In this document: positions 13,778-19,738 of the stretch, piece by piece
How positions within the stretch are numbered: the first letter of the stretch is position 1
How the letters are laid out: the number at the start of each line of letters is the position of its first letter
Source: a virus
Virus record (IMG/VR): IMGVR_UViG_3300037189_004056
Span: 1-22,918 of that record
DNA length: 22,918 bases
Direction: 5' to 3' (one strand)
Program-made: the position numbers and the translations under genes
Notes under the pieces: model-generated
What the model was told of the DNA's origin: nothing
Database searches by the model: none
What the model saw: only the letters and a program-made list of their open reading frames with translations

Positions 13778-14151
13778 TCCAATTCCGCGTTGACGGCAAG
13801 CCTGTGCCGCAAGGTTCAATGTCTGTCGTCAATGGACATATATTTCACTCGCAAGGCTCGGCGCTCGCTGTCTGGCGATCTGCTATCGGATTAGCAGCAA
13901 GACAAGCAGGCGCAAAACCGACACTCAAGCCTGTCGCAATAACAATGGTGTTTGTATTCGCAAAACCAAAGACCGTCACGCGCGCAGAACCTACTGTGCC
14001 GCCTGATCTGGATAAATTGATACGCGCAGTATTAGACGCGTTGACGGCTATTGCTTACAAAGATGACTCACAAGTAACTGAAATACGATCTGTGAAAATA
14101 TACGGAGATGCACCTTGCCTTGAAGTGCAGTTGAGTGAAAAAGCCGTATAA
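13774..14151 (+). CDS. rusA: RusA-family Holliday junction resolvase
   Basis: 125 residues. It has the RusA start (FRVDGKPVPQGSM), and the acidic catalytic block PPDLDKLIRAVLDALTAIAY (76-95; D78, D80) followed by KDDSQV (D97/D98), which carries the carboxylates that bind magnesium. RusA enzymes cut four-way junctions made during recombination and replication so that DNA can be packaged. GTG start, overlapping the previous stop. Length fits the family. Confidence 0.85.
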   Translation: MIQFRVDGKPVPQGSMSVVNGHIFHSQGSALAVWRSAIGLAARQAGAKPTLKPVAITMVFVFAKPKTVTRAEPTVPPDLDKLIRAVLDALTAIAYKDDSQVTEIRSVKIYGDAPCLEVQLSEKAV

Positions 14152-14188
14152 AAAAGTTATCAAAAAGATATAAAAAAAGTCAAAATAA

Positions 14189-14235
14189 ACTAGGTTTTTC
14201 TACAATTCACATCTAGATTTTAGTTATTGAAATCA
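14189..14235 (+). promoter_or_regulatory. Conserved upstream element, copy 1
   Basis: In the AT-rich 115-base gap after rusA, a block of about 47 bases matches 15837-15883 without gaps. The best part is CTAGATTTTAGTTATTGA at 14213-14230, followed by AATCA. A second CTAG lies exactly 23 bases upstream in both copies. It precedes the gene at 14267, whose first codons are also repeated downstream of copy 2. Likely a promoter or operator shared by two transcripts; box assignments are uncertain. Confidence 0.5.
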
Positions 14236-14266
14236 CCGCGGTTTCAAAACGATCTAGGAGTCAAAA

Positions 14267-14404
14267 GTGAAAACTAGCCAAAAAAACCCACTAAATACAA
14301 GCGATTATCACGTTGTAACTTGCTACAACTGCCAAGTTAAGTTTTGGGCGTTTGTATCTGATATCAAGTCTCTTAACTTTTGCGCGACTTGCTGGAGCAA
14401 GTAA
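14267..14404 (+). CDS. Zinc-ribbon microprotein (45 aa)
   Basis: 45 residues from GTG with TAGGAG upstream. Starts MKTSQKNPLNTSDYH and holds two CxxC pairs (CYNC, CATC) 18 residues apart, a minimal zinc ribbon. The N-terminus (TSQKNPLNTSD) is identical to that of the protein at 15914, and 28 bases of coding DNA are identical. Function unknown. Confidence 0.6.
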   Translation: MKTSQKNPLNTSDYHVVTCYNCQVKFWAFVSDIKSLNFCATCWSK

Positions 14405-14406
14405 AA

Positions 14407-14631
14407 ATGTCCAAGTTAGTTCCTACAACTGAAAAAATCCAGATCAAGTGGTTCGTCTGGTCAATGGGTCAAAAAATGCCTTATGAAAGTTCAATGCGCG
14501 GCACTTGGGGCTACGATGCAGAATGTTCATGCGGTTGGGGATCTCACACAGGTGGCGCAGTTTATTCAAGCGTTGAAGAGGATGTTAGATTTCACAAGAT
14601 TTACGATCACAACTACGAGCGGAAGGCGTAA
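14407..14631 (+). CDS. Small zinc-binding protein (74 aa)
   Basis: 74 residues. The C-terminal half has ECSCGWGSHTGGAVY then VRFHKIYDHNY, with C40, C42, H63 and H68 as likely zinc ligands; this CSCGW...HK..H pattern is common in small actinobacterial and actinophage proteins. GGAG upstream supports ATG 14407 rather than the in-frame start further left. Function unknown. Confidence 0.6.
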   Translation: MSKLVPTTEKIQIKWFVWSMGQKMPYESSMRGTWGYDAECSCGWGSHTGGAVYSSVEEDVRFHKIYDHNYERKA

Positions 14632-14633
14632 CA

Positions 14634-15077
14634 ATGGAACGCGAGATTACACTACCGATTGAACTATATGACTCAATCCAAGGCAAAACAATTACACGCG
14701 ATGTGACCTTTATACTTTCAGGAACTTACGCGGCAACAGAGGATGTTCCATATTTTGACGTACGGCAGCAATCATCAGGGCGCTATTACTCACAAGACAA
14801 GCAGTTTGCGGCGCAGATTGGTCAAGGCGAAAAGTTACACAGCGCAGACGGCTCAATTATATTTTTCAAAGATCCAGAGCAAGCCAGAAAATGCGGCTGG
14901 CTCAACTTCGGCAAAAAGCCACTATTTACAGACGCAGACGGCGTGATGTACTTTTTTGACCGCAATACATCAATACGCAACCGTCAAGCGCACATCAAGA
15001 CTTGGTCGGATCTATACGTTGATTCACCAATAGCAACAAAGCAGGAATACTACGGATCAATCAAGGGGGCAAAGTAA
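14634..15077 (+). CDS. Hypothetical protein (147 aa)
   Basis: 147 residues, mixed alpha/beta, no recognised family. Notable segments: REITLPIELYDSIQGKTITR, FILSGTYAATEDVPYFDVR, and ADGVMYFFDRNTSIRNRQAH. It starts two bases after the previous stop and lies in the small-gene early operon. Cytoplasmic, no membrane or signal segment. Confidence 0.55.
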   Translation: MEREITLPIELYDSIQGKTITRDVTFILSGTYAATEDVPYFDVRQQSSGRYYSQDKQFAAQIGQGEKLHSADGSIIFFKDPEQARKCGWLNFGKKPLFTDADGVMYFFDRNTSIRNRQAHIKTWSDLYVDSPIATKQEYYGSIKGAK

Positions 15078-15248
15078 ATGGAATTTCACTTCAGCGATTG
15101 GATTGACGGCTACTCAAACTGCGGCACAAAAATCAAGACACATGCTATTAAATCTGCACTACGCAAATTTCAAGCCAAGTATCCAGAGCGCGACTATGAC
15201 CTTATTCAACATAAGGGGCTTTGGTACATAGCCACTTGGGGGTCATAA
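15078..15248 (+). CDS. Hypothetical small protein (56 aa)
   Basis: 56 residues: MEFHFSDWIDGYSNCGTKIK then a helix (ALRKFQAKYPERDYDL) and GLWYIATWGS. It begins immediately after the previous stop (TAA ATG) and its TAA shares a base with the next ATG. Unknown function; a small folded alpha/beta unit. Confidence 0.55.
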   Translation: MEFHFSDWIDGYSNCGTKIKTHAIKSALRKFQAKYPERDYDLIQHKGLWYIATWGS

Positions 15249-15406
15249 TGAGTTACAAATACGGAACAAATATCATTGCTACAAAAGGCAACTGCGGAGT
15301 TTGCTACACAAAGAAGTATTTATTTACTTTTATCAAAGACGGCAACGACATACTTGCTTGCTCGGATTGCGCAACAGAGTTGATGCTTACTGGTTGGAGT
15401 AGATAA
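15248..15406 (+). CDS. Zinc-ribbon microprotein (52 aa)
   Basis: 52 residues with two CxxC pairs (GNCGVCYTKK and ACSDCATEL), a typical zinc ribbon. The start at 15248 overlaps the preceding stop by one base; its own TAA overlaps the next ATG. Function unknown. Confidence 0.6.
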   Translation: MSYKYGTNIIATKGNCGVCYTKKYLFTFIKDGNDILACSDCATELMLTGWSR

Positions 15407-15537
15407 TGGCTGATTACAAGCACCCAAAAACCAACGCAATCAAATGCGTGATTTGCAGCGAGATGCTTGACCGCATGGAACACGATTGCGATTACTGCGA
15501 GAATTGCTGCTACGAAAGGCTGACGACAAGACGATGA
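15406..15537 (+). CDS. Zinc-ribbon microprotein (43 aa)
   Basis: 43 residues with IKCVICSEM and HDCDYCENCCYER, giving six cysteines and at least one CxxC/CxxC metal site. One-base overlap upstream and ATGA overlap downstream support it. Function unknown. Confidence 0.55.
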   Translation: MADYKHPKTNAIKCVICSEMLDRMEHDCDYCENCCYERLTTRR

Positions 15538-15806
15538 ATATATCTGAAACAGATTTTGAATTGCTCTGGACTTCATCAATGGGTTGGGGCGTTCAATGGC
15601 TGCCTCAGATACATCGGTTTAGTAGCAAAGAACCAATCCACTATGACCACGCTTGGGCGTACTGGTTTGTTTCATACTCATCATATTTACTTGCTCGGAC
15701 TTTTCTAGAAAACATTGGCGCTGACTATCAAGAGTTGGCTGATGAAGTTGGCGGTGAGTTTATGTTGGTTACAAGTTATACATCTATTTGTTGGCGAAAA
15801 GATTAA
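15534..15806 (+). CDS. Hypothetical protein (90 aa)
   Basis: 90 residues starting MNISETDFELLWTSSMGWGV; aromatic-rich, with a helical middle (HAWAYWFVSYSSYLLARTFL) and ELADEVGGEFMLV. The middle is amphipathic rather than a clear membrane span. Ends just before an AT-rich gap with a regulatory element. Unknown function. Confidence 0.55.
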   Translation: MNISETDFELLWTSSMGWGVQWLPQIHRFSSKEPIHYDHAWAYWFVSYSSYLLARTFLENIGADYQELADEVGGEFMLVTSYTSICWRKD

Positions 15807-15836
15807 AAAAAAATATTCAAAAAAAGTCGCGGAAAT

Positions 15837-15883
15837 CCTAGACTTCGCACAATTTCACCACTAGATTTTAGTTATTGAGATCA
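15837..15883 (+). promoter_or_regulatory. Conserved upstream element, copy 2
   Basis: Gap-free match to 14189-14235: CTAGATTTTAGTTATTGA at 15861-15878 is identical, the following five bases are ATCA-type with one mismatch over the 23-base core, and an upstream CTAG keeps the 23-base spacing. It lies in a 107-base AT-rich gap before the gene at 15914. Presumed promoter/operator. Confidence 0.5.
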
Positions 15884-15913
15884 ATCCAGATCTTTCTTAA
15901 CTTGGAGGCAAAG

Positions 15914-16240
15914 ATGAATACAAGTCAAAAAAACCCACTAAATACAAGCGATTTTAACTGGATTTGCGAGCGCTGCCAATCCGATTTTATCGTTCCAGAA
16001 AATTACCGCAACTCACTTGTTACCGCGGCAACACACTGCGCAATCTGCACTAGCGCACTATCAGCGTTGTTTTCGGCTTCATTGTTTTGTAACTGTAACC
16101 AATATTGCTTAGATAGCAAATGCGTATCTAGCGATAGTGGATTGAAAGTTGCTAAGTGTTGGTGCGCTGACTGCAAAGAAATGCGCAAAGAAGTAAAAGC
16201 AAACGCATACAAAACTACTACAACAAAGGCAGGTAAGTAA
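15914..16240 (+). CDS. Cys-rich zinc-binding protein (108 aa)
   Basis: 108 residues with eleven cysteines in three groups: CERC (C18, C21) with CAIC (C42, C45); CNCNQYC (C59, C61, C65) with C70; and CWCADC (C82, C84, C87). The first ribbon corresponds to the whole microprotein at 14267, with which it shares its N-terminus; the rest looks like added metal-binding sequence. TTGGAGG upstream. Probably binds two or more zinc ions; partner unknown. Confidence 0.6.
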   Translation: MNTSQKNPLNTSDFNWICERCQSDFIVPENYRNSLVTAATHCAICTSALSALFSASLFCNCNQYCLDSKCVSSDSGLKVAKCWCADCKEMRKEVKANAYKTTTTKAGK

Positions 16241-16242
16241 AA

Positions 16243-16518
16243 ATGACTTCAACAACTCCAACGGTAAATCACGAAATGCGTTTTGACCTAGTAACAGCAG
16301 TAACCAAGATGAGCAAGCGCCAAGCCGCTTCATTGGTGCGCTTTCTTACTGACGCAATCGCAGAGTCACCAGAGTATCTAATTGACGTGCGCATTGACTT
16401 ACGCAACGAGTATGACGGCGCTCAGGCGCTCATCTCAGTAGGCAACAACACGCTTTTCGGATCTAGCGCAGTAATCACCGACTCACGCATAATCAACAAA
16501 GACGCAAACAATGGCTGA
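16243..16518 (+). CDS. Hypothetical protein (91 aa)
   Basis: 91 residues, alpha/beta: RFDLVTAVTKMSKRQAASLV, LTDAIAESPEYLIDVRIDL, then a beta stretch. No cysteine. It begins two bases after the previous stop and overlaps the next gene by eight bases. Not recognised. Confidence 0.55.
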   Translation: MTSTTPTVNHEMRFDLVTAVTKMSKRQAASLVRFLTDAIAESPEYLIDVRIDLRNEYDGAQALISVGNNTLFGSSAVITDSRIINKDANNG

Positions 16519-16666
16519 GCAAAACCCTCAAAATTGCCCGATGTGCGGACACGTCACATTCGTGTTGCAGGGCAAGTGGTACAAATACGATAACGGCGAG
16601 ATGTTTTTCAACGGCGTGTGTCCACCATGCGCTGCACTACACGATCAACTACTGGAGGCAAAATGA
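16511..16666 (+). CDS. Zinc-ribbon microprotein (51 aa)
   Basis: 51 residues with CPMCGHVTF near the start and VCPPCAALH near the end, a zinc ribbon of two CPxC pairs about 28 residues apart. Overlaps the previous gene by eight bases and the next by four (ATGA). Function unknown. Confidence 0.6.
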   Translation: MAEQNPQNCPMCGHVTFVLQGKWYKYDNGEMFFNGVCPPCAALHDQLLEAK

Positions 16667-16833
16667 ACATGAAACAAAAGTACATAGTCAGACGCAGGGT
16701 TGCAGCCGCAATCTTGCTGCTGGCTGTTGTAAGCGCTATCACCTACGCAACGCGCGATGTTTGCTACGTGGGTCAGCCTGACGGCAACTGGCTTGGTTAC
16801 GGATCTTGCCACAAGATGATTTGGGGGAACTAA
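16663..16833 (+). CDS. Single-span membrane microprotein (56 aa)
   Basis: 56 residues: basic N-terminus (KQKYIVRRR), one hydrophobic helix (about 13-29, VAAAILLLAVVSAITYA) and an outer segment with two cysteines (C34, C49) that could form a disulphide outside the membrane. GGAGG upstream. Possibly anchored or secreted; a superinfection-exclusion or envelope role is speculative. Confidence 0.55.
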   Translation: MNMKQKYIVRRRVAAAILLLAVVSAITYATRDVCYVGQPDGNWLGYGSCHKMIWGN

Positions 16834-16994
16834 TGTCTATTCACAATCATTGCGTTGAGCATAACTACACAGGCTCAATATGTAGCGAGTGTTTGCTCAA
16901 AGATGCTGTTTGCGTTATATGCCAGCAAAAAGCGTTCAAAGTTTTCTTTCGCAAGGCTTTATGCGATCACCACTACGAAGTGTCGGCTCACTAA
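16833..16994 (+). CDS. Double zinc-finger microprotein (53 aa)
   Basis: 53 residues with potential ligands in two sets: C7, H10, C17, C20 (CVEHNYTGSICSEC) and C27, C30, C44, H47 (CVIC ... CDHH). Such dense spacing suggests a compact two-zinc fold. One-base overlaps on both sides. Unknown function. Confidence 0.6.
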   Translation: MSIHNHCVEHNYTGSICSECLLKDAVCVICQQKAFKVFFRKALCDHHYEVSAH

Positions 16995-17191
16995 TGGCTA
17001 AATTCAGAGTAGAACTTGAAATTGACCTTGACGGCGATCTTGCTCAGTATGTAAACCGACAAGGGCAAGCGTTGTCTCAATCCATGCTTAACGGTCACGT
17101 TAAGGATCAAATATCACTAGATGTAGCAGACGCGCTACGGCTTTACGGCGTGAACGCTCAAATTCAATACGTATCAAAAATCAACCGATAG
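16994..17191 (+). CDS. Hypothetical small protein (65 aa)
   Basis: 65 residues from ATG 16994, in the usual one-base overlap with the previous stop. Begins MAKFRVELEIDLDGDLAQYV, contains a helix (ISLDVADALRLYG) and ends with a beta strand (VNAQIQYVSKI). Beta-alpha-beta-like, unrecognised. Confidence 0.55.
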   Translation: MAKFRVELEIDLDGDLAQYVNRQGQALSQSMLNGHVKDQISLDVADALRLYGVNAQIQYVSKINR

Positions 17192-17203
17192 AAAGGCAAA
17201 CAA

Positions 17204-17479
17204 ATGACCGCAATATATCCAAGATCAAAAAAAGTTGAGACATACGAAGGCTGGGCTAATCGTTCAACTTGGAACGTGGCTTTATGGATCAACAACGATT
17301 ACAACCTGTATAACGCAGCGTGTAGTTTTATGCAGTTTAACCCAGATCCAAAAAATCCGTACAAGGCTTTTATTTGGTCTCAAAACCTAATAGGCGAGCG
17401 CACTCCAGACGGGATTTCTTACTGGAGTACTATGCTTAATTACAAAGAACTCAACGAGATGATGAGGGATCTAGCATGA
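17204..17479 (+). CDS. DUF7249-like phage protein
   Basis: 91 residues. The segment YEGWANRSTWNVALWINNDY (19-38) is a conserved signature I recall in small phage and plasmid proteins (named DUF7249, from memory), sometimes next to antirestriction genes. The remainder is helical. AGAAAGG upstream supports the ATG and it overlaps the next gene by four bases. Function unestablished. Confidence 0.6.
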   Translation: MTAIYPRSKKVETYEGWANRSTWNVALWINNDYNLYNAACSFMQFNPDPKNPYKAFIWSQNLIGERTPDGISYWSTMLNYKELNEMMRDLA

Positions 17480-17694
17480 GTTACTGGTACGGATCAGGCA
17501 CGCTGTCTGTAGATGTAGATGTTGAAGTTGTCTGCGCTCAAGAGTGTTCAGAGTGCGATCGCAAGCACGTTACTTGTGACGCAGTATTTACTGAAACGAT
17601 ACCCACCGATGACGCGGGCAGTATTGATTGCGATGTGGAGTGTCCAAAATGCAAGCACCAAATCAACGTCAAGCAAAGCAAGTATGACCGATGA
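17476..17694 (+). CDS. Cys-rich zinc-binding protein (72 aa)
   Basis: 72 residues with CAQECSECDRKHVTC (C20, C24, C27, C34) and CDVECPKC (C52, C56, C59). It has an acidic N-terminus (SVDVDVEVV). Overlaps by four bases at both ends. Probably a zinc-binding adaptor; unknown role. Confidence 0.6.
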   Translation: MSYWYGSGTLSVDVDVEVVCAQECSECDRKHVTCDAVFTETIPTDDAGSIDCDVECPKCKHQINVKQSKYDR

Positions 17695-17894
17695 AAGAAT
17701 ACGTATTTACTCTGCGCGTTTGGACAGACGGGTTGTTGGACTTTCACGCTGTTTATCACGATGCTATGTCGGCTATTCACGAATACGACAAGTTCAAAGA
17801 TTACGGTGCAGCCAAGTCCACGCGGGAAATCCTGCTTATTGAACCCAACGGCGTAAGTCACGCTAAGCAATTTGACGCGCCAACCGCGTCATAG
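17691..17894 (+). CDS. Hypothetical small protein (67 aa)
   Basis: 67 residues starting MKEYVFTLRVWTDGLLDFHA, with a helix (HDAMSAIHEYDKFKDYG) and a closing strand (EILLIEPNG). Beta-alpha-beta-like. It is the last gene of this overlapping block. Unknown function. Confidence 0.55.
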   Translation: MKEYVFTLRVWTDGLLDFHAVYHDAMSAIHEYDKFKDYGAAKSTREILLIEPNGVSHAKQFDAPTAS

Positions 17895-17902
17895 TCTAAA
17901 AT
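17872..17902 (+). promoter_or_regulatory. Candidate promoter before 17937
   Basis: TTGACG (17872-17877) and TAAAAT (17897-17902) are separated by 19 bases, two more than ideal. The pair overlaps the 3' end of the previous gene and precedes a gene with a strong ribosome site (AAAGGGGAG). The -10 resembles the one proposed at 8782. Confidence 0.35.
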
Positions 17903-17936
17903 ATGTATGTCCGATAACCACCTGAAAGGGGAGATA

Positions 17937-18026
17937 ATGGACAATCAACTATCACGCTGCGCGTATGGCGCATGGCACTACGGTGAACAAATTTGCGAAG
18001 CCTGTCGTAAGGGGCGAAACGAGTAA
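17937..18026 (+). CDS. Microprotein with C-H-CxxC pattern (29 aa)
   Basis: 29 residues: MDNQLSRCAYGAWHYGEQIC then EACRKGRNE. C8, H14, C20 and C23 could bind one zinc. AAAGGGGAG is well placed. Its stop at 18024 is in the same frame as the signal-peptide-like segment that follows. Confidence 0.5.
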   Translation: MDNQLSRCAYGAWHYGEQICEACRKGRNE

Positions 18027-18029
18027 CGC

Positions 18030-18128
18030 ATACGCCGCTATGCACAAATCCTCATAGCAGCCGCTTTAGCGGTTGGATTTGCGCTCGCCACTCCAGCCAC
18101 AGCCTCATCACCGCCGATAACCGATCAC
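18030..18128 (+). other. Signal-peptide-like segment without a standard start codon
   Basis: In frame with the gene at 18129 and open back to the TAA at 18024, this stretch encodes RRYAQILIAAALAVGFALA followed by TPATASS: a basic n-region, hydrophobic core and ATA-like cleavage site. No ATG, GTG or TTG occurs in frame before 18129. It probably belongs to the secreted form of the next protein, from an unusual start such as ATA at 18030, or by readthrough of the TAA. Confidence 0.5.
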
Positions 18129-18434
18129 ATGCGGTTTTCTGTGCTAGAGCCTAAACACTACGCCAAGATCAAAGTCAAAGATCCGAAGCAGTTTGCTTGT
18201 TTGAACATGCTCTGGACTAAAGAAAGCAACTGGCGACCAAGGGCTCATAACAAAACTCTGGTGAACGGGAAACGCGCTGGCGGCATCCCCCAAATACTTG
18301 GATTGTCGCCTAAACTACCTGCATATAAACAGATAGACAGAGGCTTGAAGTACATCAAACACAGGTACGGATCTCCCTGCGCCGCTTGGCAGTTCTGGCA
18401 GAGACAAGACATGAAGGGAACGGGCTGGTACTAA
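18129..18434 (+). CDS. Lytic transglycosylase-like protein, probably secreted
   Basis: 101 residues from the first standard start. The pattern FACLNMLWTKESNW (E32 as the likely catalytic acid), AGGIPQILGLS, QIDRGLKYIKHRYGSPCAAW and the terminal GTGWY matches SLT/lysozyme-like domains of actinobacterial secreted cell-wall hydrolases. No ribosome site precedes this ATG, while a clear signal peptide lies directly upstream in frame, so the true protein is probably longer at its N-terminus. It lies far from the lysis cassette; it may remodel host wall or be a horizontally acquired host-type gene. Confidence 0.65.
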   Translation: MRFSVLEPKHYAKIKVKDPKQFACLNMLWTKESNWRPRAHNKTLVNGKRAGGIPQILGLSPKLPAYKQIDRGLKYIKHRYGSPCAAWQFWQRQDMKGTGWY

Positions 18435-18520
18435 TGACTACATCACCTTTTGGATTACCACTTACAGTTGAACATCCAAGCGTAGATCCTGATGAGTGGA
18501 TTGACGATGACGATGATTGA
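18434..18520 (+). CDS. Acidic microprotein (28 aa)
   Basis: 28 residues, MTTSPFGLPLTVEHPSVDPD then EWIDDDDD. It starts on the preceding stop (TAATG) and overlaps the HNH gene. The acidic end is notable but the evidence is only position and overlap. Confidence 0.4.
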   Translation: MTTSPFGLPLTVEHPSVDPDEWIDDDDD

Positions 18521-18848
18521 CCGCAAAATTGTTGCGCTTGTTGAGGAACGGGCTGGCGGATACTGCGAAATCTGCGGATCTCCAGAGCAGGAGTCAATGG
18601 CGCTACACCACCGCAAATTAAAATCACGCGGCGGAAAAGACAGCGTGGCTAACCTTATACGGGTTCATCACGGCTGCCACAACCTCAATACGACAAGTAT
18701 TCACATGCAGCCAGAGTTATCTGAACGCAAGGGATACATGGTTGGGTCTTGGCAAGAGCCAACAGATTGCCCGCTGGAACGCCCAGACGGCTCAGTTGTA
18801 TTGTTACAAGAAAATGGTACGATGATTACATTACAGGAAGGCACATAA
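18507..18848 (+). CDS. HNH endonuclease
   Basis: 113 residues from ATG 18507 (GAGTGG upstream; 18492 and 18513 are alternatives). HNH motif: zinc cysteines CEIC (C20, C23), HH at 34-35 (ALHHRKLKSRGGKDSVANLI), N49 and HHGCHN (H54, H55, C57, H58). This is the McrA-like, zinc-stabilised form. It may help with packaging, act as a homing-type nuclease, or cut host DNA; the phage's own DNA could be shielded if it is modified by the downstream operon. Ends in a one-base overlap with ssb. Confidence 0.75.
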   Translation: MTMIDRKIVALVEERAGGYCEICGSPEQESMALHHRKLKSRGGKDSVANLIRVHHGCHNLNTTSIHMQPELSERKGYMVGSWQEPTDCPLERPDGSVVLLQENGTMITLQEGT

Positions 18849-19204
18849 TGAACGTAACAGTAGTAGGCAATATCGGATCTGATCCTGAACTCAAGTTCAC
18901 TAAGACCAACACACCGTTTGTTTCTTTCAGTTTGGCTTACACGCCACGCCAAAAGCAGGGCGATGATTGGGTGGACGGCGAGACAATGTGGTTCAGAGTG
19001 ACTCAATGGGGCGAGAAGTCCGAAGCGCTAATGGATGTAATATCTAAAGGCAACAAGGTAATGATCTCTGGATCTCTTAAACAATCCACCTACAAGGCTA
19101 AAGACGGCTCAGAGAAGGTTGGACTTGAGATAAACGCTCAAGAGATTGGCGTTGTCTCCAAAGTTGCTCAGAACCCACGTAGAAACGATTTACCAGCGTG
19201 GTAG
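18848..19204 (+). CDS. ssb: Single-stranded DNA-binding protein
   Basis: 118 residues forming one OB-fold domain of the bacterial SSB type: MNVTVVGNIGSDPELKFT, then VSFSLAYTPR, MWFRVTQWGEKSEAL, and VMISGSLKQSTYKAKDG. It protects single strands during replication and recombination. The C-terminus is very short and ends NDLPAW rather than the usual acidic D-D-x-P-F tip, so recruitment of partner proteins may be altered. Confidence 0.85.
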   Translation: MNVTVVGNIGSDPELKFTKTNTPFVSFSLAYTPRQKQGDDWVDGETMWFRVTQWGEKSEALMDVISKGNKVMISGSLKQSTYKAKDGSEKVGLEINAQEIGVVSKVAQNPRRNDLPAW

Positions 19205-19413
19205 ATGAAGGCTGGCTAAGCGCCGATGAGGTAGTTCACTTTCTAGACATTACGCTTAACAACCTGCGTCAGATACAATTCCGCAAGCAGTTGGTCTGGA
19301 GTAAAAAGCAGGGGCGCAGCGTTTTCTATCGCGCTGAAGATGTAGAAGCGTATGCGGAAAGAAAGCGAGCAAAACTTGAAATTAGACAAGCCAAGAGTAC
19401 AAGAAGCGCTTAA
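19198..19413 (+). CDS. Excisionase/MerR-like helix-turn-helix protein
   Basis: 71 residues from GTG overlapping the ssb stop. The pattern WLSADEVVHFLDITLNNLRQ then GRSVFYRAEDVEAYAERKR is the classic HTH_17/excisionase-type fold, with the wing residues SVFYR and the last helix. As no integrase is seen, a transcriptional role is more likely than excision. Confidence 0.65.
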   Translation: MVDEGWLSADEVVHFLDITLNNLRQIQFRKQLVWSKKQGRSVFYRAEDVEAYAERKRAKLEIRQAKSTRSA

Positions 19414-19552
19414 CCTGTTTGCTGACTCTCTGCGCTCGCGCGGCAAAGAGGATCTGGCGTTGATGATTGAAAATTACGAAGCACTGCTGCTTGAAGAGAT
19501 CCAAGCGGCTGCACCTGCGGCGAAACCGAAAAGAGCGCGTAAGCAGTTGTAG
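19352..19552 (+). CDS. Hypothetical small helical protein (66 aa)
   Basis: 66 residues if it starts at ATG 19352, 62 bases inside the previous gene; an in-frame TTG at 19376 is a shorter option. The body is helical (VQEALNLFADSLRSRGKEDL) with a basic Ala/Pro/Lys tail (AAKPKRARKQL) that could touch DNA. Unrecognised; start uncertain. Confidence 0.45.
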   Translation: MRKESEQNLKLDKPRVQEALNLFADSLRSRGKEDLALMIENYEALLLEEIQAAAPAAKPKRARKQL

Positions 19553-19562
19553 CATATCCCGC

Positions 19563-19733
19563 ATGAAGATTGATGAAGCGACAGTCGCGGACATTGATGA
19601 AGCGATTGCGCATATCTACAAAATGCTCAAGACCGATGAGTACGGCAACCGCATGGATTGGCGCAAGCGCGAAATACTGAGTGCTAGCATTGACGATCTA
19701 CTTGACGCAAGGTTACAACTGAGCGTACAGTAA
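19563..19733 (+). CDS. Hypothetical small helical protein (56 aa)
   Basis: 56 residues, MKIDEATVADIDEAIAHIYK then ILSASIDDLLDARLQ. It is acidic and helical, ten bases after the previous stop and five before the ParB-like gene. Unrecognised. Its position makes it the possible first gene of the modification operon. Confidence 0.5.
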   Translation: MKIDEATVADIDEAIAHIYKMLKTDEYGNRMDWRKREILSASIDDLLDARLQLSVQ

Positions 19734-19738
19734 TCTAT

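Noticed and set aside
19198-19413. Excisionase as evidence of a temperate phage
   Set aside because: The same small HTH fold serves many regulators, and no integrase, attachment site or immunity repressor can be recognised in the window.
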